A stretch of DNA of 64,000 bases from Hyphococcus sp. (GTDB lineage Bacteria; Pseudomonadota; Alphaproteobacteria; Caulobacterales; Parvularculaceae): NCBI GenBank assembly GCA_021776375.1, contig JAJFGA010000031.1, forward strand, positions 1 to 64,000, in the 5' to 3' direction. A program made the position numbers and the translations under genes. Below the pieces are notes generated by a model. That model was given only the letters and a program-made list of their open reading frames with translations. It was not told the DNA's origin and ran no database searches. Below are positions 30,518-40,506 of this stretch, in pieces. Every line of letters starts with the position of its first letter. Position 1 is the stretch's first letter.

Positions 30518-33187
30518 TTATTTTTCGCCAAGTTTTGCTTGCGCTGCAGCAAGACGCGCAATTGGCGTGCGGTATGGCGAACAGGACACATAATCTAGGC
30601 CAAGGCCTTCCACGAACGCAATCGACTCCGGATCGCCGCCATGTTCCCCACAGATACCCAATTTGAGCGCCGGACGCACTTTGCGGCCCTTTTCAGCAGC
30701 AATCTCCACCAGCGCGCCGACGCCTTTGATATCAAGCGTCACAAACGGGTCGCGCTCGAAAATTCCGCGGCGCATATAGTCCGGCAGGAACGAGGCCGCA
30801 TCATCGCGGCTCAGCCCGAAGGTGGTTTGGGTTAAATCATTGGTGCCAAAGGAGAAAAATTCAGCATCCACCGCAATCTCATCCGCTGTGAGCGCCGCAC
30901 GCGGCAATTCGATCATGGTGCCGACAAGATAGGCGACATCGCCGCCGGTCTCTTTCAACACCATCGCCGCCGCCGCATCAACGCGGGCTTTCACAAAGCT
31001 GAGCTCCGCACGTTTAGCAACCAGCGGGATCATGATTTCCGGTACAATCTTATCGCCGGTTTCAGCAGCAATTACACATGCCGCCTGCATGATCGCGCGC
31101 GCCTGCATCTCGTAAATTTCCGGGTAGGAAACCCCAAGACGGCACCCGCGATGGCCCAGCATTGGGTTAAATTCCTGAAGCCTGTGGGCGCGGTCTTTAA
31201 GCTTTTCTGCGTCCATGCCCGAGGCTTTGGCGACCTCTTCGATTTCTTCATCCGAATGCGGAAGAAACTCATGCAACGGCGGGTCCAACAGCCGTATCGT
31301 CACCGGCAGCCCGCGCATCACCCGGAACAGGCCTTCAAAATCCAATTGCTGCATCGGCAGAAGCTTATCGAGCGCCAGTTTACGGCCAGCGGCGTCTTCA
31401 GCGAGGATCATCTCGCGCATCGCGATAATCCGGTCGGCGTCAAAGAACATGTGTTCGGTGCGGCAAAGCCCGATGCCCTCGGCGCCGAAATCACGCGCGA
31501 CCTGCGCATCGTGCGGCGTTTCGGCATTGGCGCGCACCGCCATGCGCCGAACTGCGTCCGCCCATCCCATCAGCTTGGAGAAATCACCGGAAAGTTCCGG
31601 CTGAACCGTCGCCACCGCGCCGAAGAAGATCTTCCCCGCGGCCCCATCGACAGTGACGATCTCGCCTTTCTTCACGGTGCGCCCGCCGGCGATAAATTCC
31701 TTACCGTCCTTGCCAATTTTCAGATCGCCCGCGCCGCAAACGCAAGGCCGGCCCATCCCGCGTGCGACAACTGCGGCATGGCTGGTCATGCCGCCGCGCG
31801 CGGTGACAATCGCTTGGGCTGCATGCATGCCGTGAATGTCTTCCGGGCTGGTTTCCACCCGCATCAAAATTACCTTGCGGCCTTCCTGAGACAGGCGCTC
31901 GGCTTCATCGGAATTGAACACCACCTCGCCCGAGGCGGCGCCTGGCGAGGCCGGCAACCCGGTCAGCACAAGATCGCGCGGCGCATCCGGATCGAGCGAC
32001 GGATGCAAGAGCTGGTCGAGCGAATGCGCATCGACACGACAAATTGCATCTTCCTTGCTGATCAGGCCTTCCTCACACAAATCAACGGCAATTTTTAACG
32101 CCGCCTTGGCGGTCCGTTTGCCGTTGCGGGTCTGCAACATCCACAGCTTGTTGTCCTGAATGGTAAACTCGATGTCCTGCATGTCGCGGTAATGGCCTTC
32201 AAGCTGGTCAAACACAGCAATCAGCTCGCTATAGGCTTCAGGCATCACCTCTTCGAGCGACGGCTCGCTCTCGCCCATCGCCTCTCGCGCCCGCTTCGTC
32301 AGGGGTTGCGGAGTGCGGATGCCGGCGACCACGTCCTCGCCCTGCGCGTTGATCAGGAACTCGCCGTAATACTGGTTCTCGCCGGTTGACGGGTCGCGCG
32401 TGAACGCTACGCCGGTTGCCGATGTCTTACCCATATTGCCGAACACCATCGCTTGAACGTTAACCGCCGTACCCCAGCTTTCTGGAATATTGTGCAACCG
32501 TCGATAGGTCTCCGCGCGGTTATTGCGCCACGAGCCGAAGACCGCACTAATCGCACCCCAGAGCTGTTCGTTCGGGTCTTGCGGAAAAGGCTTGCCAATG
32601 GTTTGTTCAACAACCCGCTTGTAACCGGCGATCACATGCTTCCAGTCGTCGGCATTTAAATCCGTATCGAGATGATAATCGTTTTCTTCTTTGTGGGTCT
32701 CGAGGATGTCTTCAAATTCATGGTGTTCAACATCGAGGACCACGTCAGAATACATCTGCACGAAGCGGCGATAACTGTCATAGGCAAACCGGTCGTCGCC
32801 AGCGAGCGCGGCGAGACCTTCGACGGTTTCATCATTGAGGCCGAGATTGAGGACTGTATCCATCATCCCCGGCATGGAGGCGCGCCCGCCGGAGCGCACC
32901 GAGACCAAAAGTGGCTTTCGCTTGTCGCCAAAATGTCGCCCCACCACATCGCCGACCTTTGCCAGCGCGGCTTCGACGGCGTCCGCCAGCCCGTCGGGAT
33001 AGCCGCGGTCATTATCGTAGAATGCAGCGCAAACATCCGTGGTCAGCGTCAGGCCCGGCGGTACTGGCAGGCCGAGGCTCGCCATTTCCGCAAGATTGGC
33101 GCCCTTGCCGCCAAGCAAGTTCTTCATCGAGGCGTCGCCATCCGCGCCGCCCGCGCCAAAGGAATAAACCCACTTCTTTTTGGCCAT
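30518..33187 (-). CDS. ppdK: Pyruvate, phosphate dikinase
   Basis: MAKKKWVYSFGAGGADGDASMKNLLGGKGANLAEMASLGLPVPPG; phosphohistidine motif GGMTSHAAVVARGMGRPCVCG. Confidence 0.96.
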   Translation of the reverse strand: MAKKKWVYSFGAGGADGDASMKNLLGGKGANLAEMASLGLPVPPGLTLTTDVCAAFYDNDRGYPDGLADAVEAALAKVGDVVGRHFGDKRKPLLVSVRSGGRASMPGMMDTVLNLGLNDETVEGLAALAGDDRFAYDSYRRFVQMYSDVVLDVEHHEFEDILETHKEENDYHLDTDLNADDWKHVIAGYKRVVEQTIGKPFPQDPNEQLWGAISAVFGSWRNNRAETYRRLHNIPESWGTAVNVQAMVFGNMGKTSATGVAFTRDPSTGENQYYGEFLINAQGEDVVAGIRTPQPLTKRAREAMGESEPSLEEVMPEAYSELIAVFDQLEGHYRDMQDIEFTIQDNKLWMLQTRNGKRTAKAALKIAVDLCEEGLISKEDAICRVDAHSLDQLLHPSLDPDAPRDLVLTGLPASPGAASGEVVFNSDEAERLSQEGRKVILMRVETSPEDIHGMHAAQAIVTARGGMTSHAAVVARGMGRPCVCGAGDLKIGKDGKEFIAGGRTVKKGEIVTVDGAAGKIFFGAVATVQPELSGDFSKLMGWADAVRRMAVRANAETPHDAQVARDFGAEGIGLCRTEHMFFDADRIIAMREMILAEDAAGRKLALDKLLPMQQLDFEGLFRVMRGLPVTIRLLDPPLHEFLPHSDEEIEEVAKASGMDAEKLKDRAHRLQEFNPMLGHRGCRLGVSYPEIYEMQARAIMQAACVIAAETGDKIVPEIMIPLVAKRAELSFVKARVDAAAAMVLKETGGDVAYLVGTMIELPRAALTADEIAVDAEFFSFGTNDLTQTTFGLSRDDAASFLPDYMRRGIFERDPFVTLDIKGVGALVEIAAEKGRKVRPALKLGICGEHGGDPESIAFVEGLGLDYVSCSPYRTPIARLAAAQAKLGEK

Positions 33188-33387
33188 CTTAAATCCCGCT
33201 TCTTGATCCATTAGCGCCCGGCCCTGCATTAGCCCGCCGCGCCCGCTGTTCCAAGCAGGAAATTGCCGCAATGCACCCAAAAATTGCCCGGTGCACGCGC
33301 TGTACAGCGCCGGGCAAAATGTTAACTTCAAGGATCAACGAAAACAGCGTCAGTAAAGACGTAGTAAACAGCCAGAACGGGGTTTCG

Positions 33388-34860
33388 ATGGGGGCGTTTA
33401 AACGCAAGTCTTGGCGGCTCAGCGCCAGTATTGTCGCTGCCGGTGTTTTGTCGACGGGTGCGGCCGCCGCCAAAGTCGAACCGCCCTTTGATATCAACGC
33501 CCTACCGCCAGCTGCCGGCGTGCTTGGGGTCTTGACGGTGATGGCGCTGATGATCGGCGCGATCATGACCACGCGCCGCCTTCGGGGCTCATCGCTCTTC
33601 AACCGGCTGTTTATTGTCGTCGCCGTGGCGTCCGCCTTCTTCAGCGCGGTCAGCTCCGCCATCGGCTTCAGCCTCATCACCTCTCAAGAATCCGCCGACG
33701 CTTTTCGCAATTCAGTGTTGCCTGCCGCATTCGGGGTGTTTGTGTTCTTTCTCGCCGTAGCGGTCTGGGTCGGAGGGGCCGAGCTGGTGCGCCACCGCGA
33801 CTGGTTCCGCACGCTCGCGCGCGGCGTCATTGGCGATGCAATGTTTTTCACCGAGCGCGCCTTCAAGCTTTTGGCGGTGATCCCGATGTTGGCGATTTTA
33901 TTATTTTTCATCTCCACATGGACCACCGTCGTGGGCATCGGCGGCGTCGATGCAGTGCGCTACACTTATCAATCTGAAATCGAACGCCTACAGAGTGAAT
34001 GCGCCGGCATTACCGGATATCGGCAAAAAGATTTTCTGTTTTTGGAAGACCTTCGTTTGTCGGTCACTGGCGTCGCACGGGTCGCCAGGAGCGAGCGACG
34101 CGGCGGCGCGCAATCCGGCGCCGCTGGCCCCGGCGCCGTGACCGCCTATTTCTCCGGCATCGCCGACTGGCTGCGCGATCTGGAGACCAGCGTCGCGGCC
34201 ATCATCGACGGCGACGACCCTTCAGGTCTTGACCCTTATGATGCAGACATCTGCGCTGCAAAAATCGAACAGCTAAGCGAGTTGTTAAGCCGCAACGCCT
34301 TTGACAATTACGACTTGTGGGCGCGCGAATTTGAGGCTGCGTTTAACGATTTTGCCTCGATCCTCAACCGCTGGCGCCAGGACCGACGCATCGAAAAGCT
34401 GCTGGAGCAGCAATTGGCGAGTTTTTCCCGCGCCAACCCCAAGCCGGTCTCGGCGCTGTTGTCGCCGCCGCAAAGCGAAGCCATCGACAGCTATGCGGAG
34501 ACTGTAGAAAAGGCGCTGAAATCGATGATCCGAAAACAAAAGCTGACCAAACCGCCGGCGCCAAAAAAATCTGCAACGGAACGCTCGCCCGCACGCGGTC
34601 TTGATATTTTGAGAGAGATGATATTGCCGCCGCCAGAAGCGGCGGCGCCGGAAAAAGTCTCACGCACGCAAACCGTCGTCGCCGCGGAATTCGTTCCCGG
34701 CCTCTCGACTATATCGCCGCGCGACGCAGTTCTCAAAAACGCAAACATTTTTTCCGATATCTGGGCGCTGGCCATTAGTTGGGATTACGCAGCTTACCTG
34801 TTGATGTTCGTGTTTTTATTTTTTCCGAGCGCAGAGCGTGCTGCTGGATTTAAGGATTAG
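33388..34860 (+). CDS. Membrane protein of unknown function
   Basis: Long ORF, 4 N-terminal TM segments, long soluble region, C-terminal TM (YAAYLLMFVFLFFPSAERA); no recognised domain. Confidence 0.65.
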   Translation: MGAFKRKSWRLSASIVAAGVLSTGAAAAKVEPPFDINALPPAAGVLGVLTVMALMIGAIMTTRRLRGSSLFNRLFIVVAVASAFFSAVSSAIGFSLITSQESADAFRNSVLPAAFGVFVFFLAVAVWVGGAELVRHRDWFRTLARGVIGDAMFFTERAFKLLAVIPMLAILLFFISTWTTVVGIGGVDAVRYTYQSEIERLQSECAGITGYRQKDFLFLEDLRLSVTGVARVARSERRGGAQSGAAGPGAVTAYFSGIADWLRDLETSVAAIIDGDDPSGLDPYDADICAAKIEQLSELLSRNAFDNYDLWAREFEAAFNDFASILNRWRQDRRIEKLLEQQLASFSRANPKPVSALLSPPQSEAIDSYAETVEKALKSMIRKQKLTKPPAPKKSATERSPARGLDILREMILPPPEAAAPEKVSRTQTVVAAEFVPGLSTISPRDAVLKNANIFSDIWALAISWDYAAYLLMFVFLFFPSAERAAGFKD

Positions 34861-34863
34861 ATA

Positions 34864-34909
34864 CTAGATCACCGGGCGATTAACAGGAATCGCCCGGTGA
34901 TCTAGATTT
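34864..34909 (+). terminator. Strong hairpin terminator between convergent genes
   Basis: CTAGATCACCGGGCGATT-AACAGG-AATCGCCCGGTGATCTAG: perfect 18-bp stem, then ATTTT. Confidence 0.7.
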
Positions 34910-34923
34910 TGTGTTGCGCGCCG

Positions 34924-34976
34924 GCCCGCGCGCGAAGGCGCGCAGATATTAATCTGACCGACTACGCGGTCGGGGG
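34924..34976 (+). repeat. Two-hairpin dispersed repeat, copy B
   Basis: GCCCGCGCGCGAAGGCGCGCAGATATTAATCTGACCGACTACGCGGTCGGGGG; same hairpin order as the reverse complement of 15671-15725. Confidence 0.55.
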
Positions 34977-35061
34977 TGAAAAACCGGTTCCCACTTTTTC
35001 GCCCGGCGCTGTAAGCGCTGGTCACTGCCGGGCTTTATGCTGTATATCTCAGACCGTCTGC

Positions 35062-36684
35062 TTATGATGCGCCATAGCCGTACTTTTTCACCCAAGGCTC
35101 AAGAACGGGAAGGATCGGCTCCATATGATGTTGGTAGTTCCGCCATTTGCCCATTGACGACGCATAAATCGGCTCGATCACCTGCTCGGCGCTAGGCGTG
35201 GAAATCCAGCGGTCACGGGCCTGCCCTCGGTAGTCCATCATCCCGTCTTCCCATTCAAGTTCCAAAAAGGCCAACACATCCGAAACCGTTTTTTGCATGT
35301 CCGAGACAACATCCTCATACCGGACAACATGGAGATTTAGCGGCATACGCGCACGACAGACCTCACCGATCGACATAACGAGATCGTAATACGCCGCCGT
35401 GGATTCGAGTTTGAGAAACTGAAACATCGCCGCGTTGATACCAAAGCGTTGTTGAAAGCAGCTCAAAACCACGTCGCGCGGGTCGCGCAATGCGAATATG
35501 ATTTTCGCCTCCGGGAACAGCCGATATATCAGACCAAGGAGGGTCGTATTGAGCGGCATCTTATCGATGATGACGCCATTCGCGTTGTTAATATTGAGCT
35601 CTTTGCGAACGCGTGACCAATAGCTCTTGCGGTGACGATTAACCTCATCGACTGTCATCGTCCGCAATTTTTCAAGCGCGCCTTCCGGCAAGAGCACCTC
35701 GTTTCGAATGTCGATCAGGTTCTCTTTTTCTTCAAGGCTCACCACCTTGCTGTGCGTTTTAAGGATTTGATCCAAGAGCGTCGTGCCGGAACGCGGAAAG
35801 CCCAAGAAAAAGACAGGGGCCGACTCTTCCATCTCCTTAGGCTTTGTCCATGCAGATATGCCCTCAGCTGCAAAAAAAGTATGAAGTTTGTGCAAAAATT
35901 CCGGCATCAGGACGGACGACGTCTTGGCAACCGATCCTTCATAGAGACGATGGAGCTTTGTTTTGGCGGCTTCATAGGCGACGAACGCTTCGTCGTATTC
36001 GCCCATTTTATTGCGCGCCTGACCGATCAGATACTCCACAGTAGAGGCGTCTAATGGGGTTACCCGCGGCGTTTGGAGCAGGGGTTCCAACTGTTCAATG
36101 GCTTGTTGCGCTCTGCCCATCCGTAGATCGACGGTCGCGAGGGTAATATTCGCTTGCACATGACCCGGTGCAAATTCCAGGGCGCTCTGCGCAACCGCTT
36201 GCGCTTCTTCCAATCGGTTGCCACGCTCATGAATAAAGGCGAGCTTGGCAAGCATATTGACATAGTCGGGTTTCATGGCGATGGCTTTTTCGCAACACTC
36301 TCTCGCCGCATCAACATCGCCATTTGCCTGATGAATATCGGCGAGATTGGCAAGCGCCTCAACCATCTTGGGGTCGAGTGCGAGTAGGTTTTCAAAGCGC
36401 TGTTTGGCTTCGTCACGCTTGCCGGTTTGTTTGTAGAGTAGCCCGAGCATAACCAATACGCGGATGTTTTCCGGCTCGATCTTCCTGGCGCGTTCAAGAT
36501 GCGTAATCGCTGCGTCGGTCTTGCCTCTCCTGGCTTCAATCGCGCCGAACCGCTGGAGCAAGTTCAAGTCGTCCGGATATTCCGCCAAAAGCGGTTCAAG
36601 AAGCGCCGCCTCCTGGTTGATGTCGCCTCGGTTGTCAGCCTCCACCGCCGCGCGCAGGCGCGGATCGTTAGGATCAAGCGTCAT
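35062..36684 (-). CDS. TPR-repeat sulfotransferase
   Basis: N-terminal TPRs (GAIEARRGKTDAAITHLERARKIEPENIRVLVMLGLLYKQTGKRDEA); sulfotransferase FFLGFPRSGTTLLDQIL and IIFALRDPRDVVLSCFQQRF. Confidence 0.9.
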   Translation of the reverse strand: MTLDPNDPRLRAAVEADNRGDINQEAALLEPLLAEYPDDLNLLQRFGAIEARRGKTDAAITHLERARKIEPENIRVLVMLGLLYKQTGKRDEAKQRFENLLALDPKMVEALANLADIHQANGDVDAARECCEKAIAMKPDYVNMLAKLAFIHERGNRLEEAQAVAQSALEFAPGHVQANITLATVDLRMGRAQQAIEQLEPLLQTPRVTPLDASTVEYLIGQARNKMGEYDEAFVAYEAAKTKLHRLYEGSVAKTSSVLMPEFLHKLHTFFAAEGISAWTKPKEMEESAPVFFLGFPRSGTTLLDQILKTHSKVVSLEEKENLIDIRNEVLLPEGALEKLRTMTVDEVNRHRKSYWSRVRKELNINNANGVIIDKMPLNTTLLGLIYRLFPEAKIIFALRDPRDVVLSCFQQRFGINAAMFQFLKLESTAAYYDLVMSIGEVCRARMPLNLHVVRYEDVVSDMQKTVSDVLAFLELEWEDGMMDYRGQARDRWISTPSAEQVIEPIYASSMGKWRNYQHHMEPILPVLEPWVKKYGYGAS

Positions 36685-38930
36685 CCTTCAAGCCTCGAAA
36701 AATCAGCAACTTCGGCGGTCGCGGCGCGCAGCCGCGCGAGCAGCGCCAGGCGGTTGGCGCGCAAGCCTTCGTCATCGGCGTTCACCGTCACCTTGTCGAA
36801 AAAATGATCGACCGGCGCGCGCAAACCGGCAAGCGCCGTCATCGCCGCCTCAAAGTCCTCTGAGGCAACCGCCTTTTCAACCTTTGCCTCAGCGTCGCAA
36901 AGCGCGGCGAAGAAAGATTTCTCCTGCGGCTCGGCAAAGCGTCCCGCATCAACAATCAACGCGTCCGGTAGCGCGCCCTTCTTCTCCTCAGCCTTCAATA
37001 TATTCACCGCCCGCTTATAAGCCACAGCGAGATTGGCGCCGTCGTCGGTTTTGAGAAAGGCTTCGAGTGCTGTGAGTTTCGCAACGATGAGAACGAGATC
37101 GTCATGAAGATCACCGCCAGGACCTTCCAACACCGCATCCACATGATCATGACGGCTACCCCGTTCGCGGAGATATACCTTCAAACGATCATGGAAAAAC
37201 TCAACAAGATTTGAATCATGCGTTAGGTGTGCGCCAATCGAATCAAGGTGGACAGACTCAAGTCGCTTAAAGTTCGACAGAAAGACATGGAATAAATTTT
37301 GTCGGACTTTATTGTGCAGTGTGATTGAAATAACACCCAGCGCCGCCCGCCGCAAAGCAAACGGATCGCTCGACCCGGTTGGCTTTTTATCAATCGCCCA
37401 GAACGCTGTCAGCGTATCGATTTTGTCGGCCAACGCGACGGCGACGGAGACCGGCGCAGCGGGGACCGCATCGTCCTGTCCGGCGGGTTTATAGTGGTCG
37501 CGAATGGCGTCGGCGATTTGCTGGCTAGTTAGCGCTTGTTTGCCATCCTTCGCGACGCCTTCACTTCGTGAAGGCTCCTCAGGATGAGGGCTTTTGATTG
37601 TATCAGGCTTGCTGCTATTTCCAACCTCATCCTGAGGAGCGCCGTCAGGCGCGTCGCGAAGGATCGGCCGCGTTTCCTGCGTTAAACCGCTTTCAGCGAG
37701 GTAATAGTAACGCCCCATAACCCCTTGAAGTTCTGGGAACTCTTTGACCATGCCGGTAACCAGATCGGCCTTAGCGAGACCGGCTGCGCGCTCGGCCATA
37801 TCCGGGTTGGCGCCGACGGCTGGCGCAATCTCTTTGGCCAGCGCGGCAACCCGTTTCGCCTTATCACCGACCGATCCGAGGCCTTCGAAGAACGTTACTT
37901 TGTCGAGCTCGGCGATGCGGGCCTGGAGGCTAACTTTGCGGTCCTGATGATAGAGATACCAGGCGTCGCACAGGCGTGCCGTCAGCACCCGCTCATAGCC
38001 CTCGCGCATAGCCTCGCCCCCATCCGGCGCCTCAATATTGGCGACACAAACGAAGCGGTTGGCGAGCCCTCCAGTCTTCGGATCACGCACGGAAAAATAT
38101 TTCTGATGTCCGCGCATTGACGCCGTCAACACCTCATCGGGCAACGCCAGGAATTTTTCATCGAATGCACAGATCATCGCCGTTGGCCATTCGGAAAGCC
38201 CGGCAACCTCGCTCAACAGGCCCGCGTCCTCGAGCAGCTCAAGCCCTTGGGCTTGACACAAGGTCGCCGCATCGCTGGCGATGATTTCCTTGCGCTCTTC
38301 CGTATCGAGAATAACGCTCGCCGCGCGCAATTTCGTCGCGTAATCGTCAAAGCTGCGAGTTTGAATTTCGCCCGGCGCCATAAACCGATGGCCCTCGGTT
38401 TTGTCGCTTGCAACGAGTCCGCCGATTTTGAAATCAATCACCTCCCCGTCAAATACACACAATACGCGATGCAGCGGCCGCACCCACCGCAAATCGCTAT
38501 CCCCCCAGCGCATAGATTTCGGCCAGGAAAATTTCGCTATGATATCGGGCATGACGCCGGCGATCAGCGCAGCCGTATCGCTACCCTTCTGATCGATCAC
38601 GGCGACGTAGAATTCGCCCTTTTTGTCCTCGCGGCGCTCACATTGGTCGAGCGAGGAAAGCCCCGCCGACTTCAAAAACCCCTCCACGGCCTTATCCGGC
38701 GCGCCGACACGGGGGCCTTTTTTCTCCTCGCGCCGGTCTGGCTGGCGCGTTGGGAGCCCGGTCGCAACCAGCGACAGCCGCCGCGCACCGGCAAAGGCCT
38801 TCACGCCCTCCGGCGTTACCCCAGCATCCAGCAGTGTCTTGTTTATGGCGCGTTCAAGCGTCGCCGCGCCGCGCAATTGCATGCGCGCGGGGATTTCTTC
38901 GGAGAATAATTCAATCAGGAGCTCAGGCAT
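36681..38930 (-). CDS. glyS: Glycyl-tRNA synthetase beta subunit (carries an in-frame palindromic insertion)
   Basis: MPELLIELFSEEIPARMQLRGAATLERAI; DAIRDHYKPAGQDDAVPAAPVSVAVALADKIDTL. Confidence 0.95.
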   Translation of the reverse strand: MPELLIELFSEEIPARMQLRGAATLERAINKTLLDAGVTPEGVKAFAGARRLSLVATGLPTRQPDRREEKKGPRVGAPDKAVEGFLKSAGLSSLDQCERREDKKGEFYVAVIDQKGSDTAALIAGVMPDIIAKFSWPKSMRWGDSDLRWVRPLHRVLCVFDGEVIDFKIGGLVASDKTEGHRFMAPGEIQTRSFDDYATKLRAASVILDTEERKEIIASDAATLCQAQGLELLEDAGLLSEVAGLSEWPTAMICAFDEKFLALPDEVLTASMRGHQKYFSVRDPKTGGLANRFVCVANIEAPDGGEAMREGYERVLTARLCDAWYLYHQDRKVSLQARIAELDKVTFFEGLGSVGDKAKRVAALAKEIAPAVGANPDMAERAAGLAKADLVTGMVKEFPELQGVMGRYYYLAESGLTQETRPILRDAPDGAPQDEVGNSSKPDTIKSPHPEEPSRSEGVAKDGKQALTSQQIADAIRDHYKPAGQDDAVPAAPVSVAVALADKIDTLTAFWAIDKKPTGSSDPFALRRAALGVISITLHNKVRQNLFHVFLSNFKRLESVHLDSIGAHLTHDSNLVEFFHDRLKVYLRERGSRHDHVDAVLEGPGGDLHDDLVLIVAKLTALEAFLKTDDGANLAVAYKRAVNILKAEEKKGALPDALIVDAGRFAEPQEKSFFAALCDAEAKVEKAVASEDFEAAMTALAGLRAPVDHFFDKVTVNADDEGLRANRLALLARLRAATAEVADFSRLEG
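37545..37664. repeat. Inverted pair of REP/RPE-like palindromic elements inside glyS
   Basis: Arm 1 37545-37589 ATCCTTCGCGACGCCTTCACTTCGTGAAGGCTCCTCAGGATGAGG; arm 2 37625-37664 CCTCATCCTGAGGAGCGCCGTCAGGCGCGTCGCGAAGGAT. The outer segments are reverse complements; each centre has its own small hairpin. Confidence 0.85.
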
Positions 38931-39099
38931 AAGCGGGTTTTATGCAAGCCTGGCTAAGGGCGCAAGCCAGTCATTCAGGATGGCCATTTCGAGCATTGTT
39001 TTCTTGCCCTGAGCAGCCACTTTCTATAGTCCGTAACGAAATCGGACCTTAATTCTAGGTAGCCGACATCATAGTGATCTTGGGAAACCCACCATCAAT

Positions 39100-39990
39100 T
39101 TGCGAAGCAAACTCATCCGTCCATTCACCCAGCTCTATCCTTTTGTGAGCGGATGCACTTTTCCCAATCAAGAACGCTTCAAGCGCCTGTCCGGTACGCC
39201 GTCAGGCACTTTTTGGACACGTGTCAAAGGCGGTGAGCTTAAAGTCGATCTCGATGATTTTGTCGGGCGCTGCGCATATTTCGTCGGCGATCTTGACCCA
39301 AAAATCTCTTTGATATTTGAGCGTTTGATCAAGCCCGGAGACCATGTGATCGATGCGGGCGCCAATATTGGGCTGACGACATTGCGCATGGCGTCTCTCG
39401 CTGGGCCAAAGGGCATGGTACATTCCTTTGAACCAAACCCGCATCTCGTCGCGCGTCTGACAGAAACGGTAAAGCATAATAATCTGCTCAATATTTCGAT
39501 TTATAATATCGCGCTCGGGTCTGAGGAGGGACAATTAACGCTATTTGTGCCAACTGGAAATATGGGCGGCGGGTCTACCTTGCCAAACCGGAATCCCGAA
39601 ACAGCAAAACAATATGACGTCGTTTTACGCCGTCTGGATGATGTATTATCGGACGCGCCCGCTTTAAAATTAATAAAGATTGATGTTGAGGGCGCTGAGG
39701 CCAACCTCCTTAAAGGAGGCGCGCGACTAATCGAAAAGCATCGCCCAGAAGCCATTATTTTTGAATTTAACAAACAAGACGCCAGAACCGAGGAAGCAAG
39801 TTTTATTGATCTGTTTTTCTCAGATCTGGATTACGCCATCTTTAGCATCCGGAAATCGTTATTTACATTGAATTTGGTCCAAACAACACTCTGCACCAAT
39901 GCTGAGGGTCATGATTTCTGCGCGATCCCCAAAGGGGAACGGTTTGAAGAAATATGCAGAACGCTGAACGCCCGTTCGGCAGAAATATAA
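39100..39990 (+). CDS. FkbM-family methyltransferase
   Basis: TTG start; PGDHVIDAGANIGLTTLRMA...VHSFEPNP...LRRLDDVL...LIKIDVEGAEANLLKGG. Confidence 0.88.
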   Translation: MRSKLIRPFTQLYPFVSGCTFPNQERFKRLSGTPSGTFWTRVKGGELKVDLDDFVGRCAYFVGDLDPKISLIFERLIKPGDHVIDAGANIGLTTLRMASLAGPKGMVHSFEPNPHLVARLTETVKHNNLLNISIYNIALGSEEGQLTLFVPTGNMGGGSTLPNRNPETAKQYDVVLRRLDDVLSDAPALKLIKIDVEGAEANLLKGGARLIEKHRPEAIIFEFNKQDARTEEASFIDLFFSDLDYAIFSIRKSLFTLNLVQTTLCTNAEGHDFCAIPKGERFEEICRTLNARSAEI

Positions 39991-40003
39991 ACCAAAGGCT
40001 CCC

Positions 40004-40450
40004 TCACCCGGTCATCCGCCGCACTTGCACCGCATGAATACGAACGGCGAGCTTTTTATCGGCGTTATAAAAGTCCGCCTCCACATGGATCAGCGTCTTT
40101 GCCGCATTTGTGACCCGGCCTTCAATCATCGCCAGGGGCATCGTTAACGGGCGGAAAAAATTGGTCTCGAGGCGCGAGGTCCGGAAGCGTTCTTTATCCC
40201 CCGTCAGCACCGTCATCGCCGTCAGCCCGGCGACATGATCGGCGACCGAGGCGATATGCCCGCCAAACATCACACCATCGGGCATCACAAAGCGCTCATC
40301 GATGTCCCAGTGCATTTTAATCTCGCCCCACGCCCAGTCGGTGAGCGCAAGCGCGCCAAGCTTTTCCTCCGCCCAATGATTGAAGCGCGAGTCTCCGGCC
40401 TTGTAGCCGTTCAAAATGTCGGTGTGACGTGCGGAAGTGGTTCGGGTCAT
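40004..40450 (-). CDS. PaaI-like hotdog-fold thioesterase
   Basis: MPDGVMFGGHIASVADHVAGLTAMTVL...FRTSRLETNFFRPL; start MTRTTSARHTDI. Confidence 0.75.
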   Translation of the reverse strand: MTRTTSARHTDILNGYKAGDSRFNHWAEEKLGALALTDWAWGEIKMHWDIDERFVMPDGVMFGGHIASVADHVAGLTAMTVLTGDKERFRTSRLETNFFRPLTMPLAMIEGRVTNAAKTLIHVEADFYNADKKLAVRIHAVQVRRMTG

Positions 40451-40506
40451 GGGGCGCCTATTCAAGCCAGTTTGCCGATGTCGGCAACGAATAAAATTCT
40501 TACGAT

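Noticed and set aside
31151-32098. 315-aa plus-strand ORF
   Set aside because: Antisense to ppdK.
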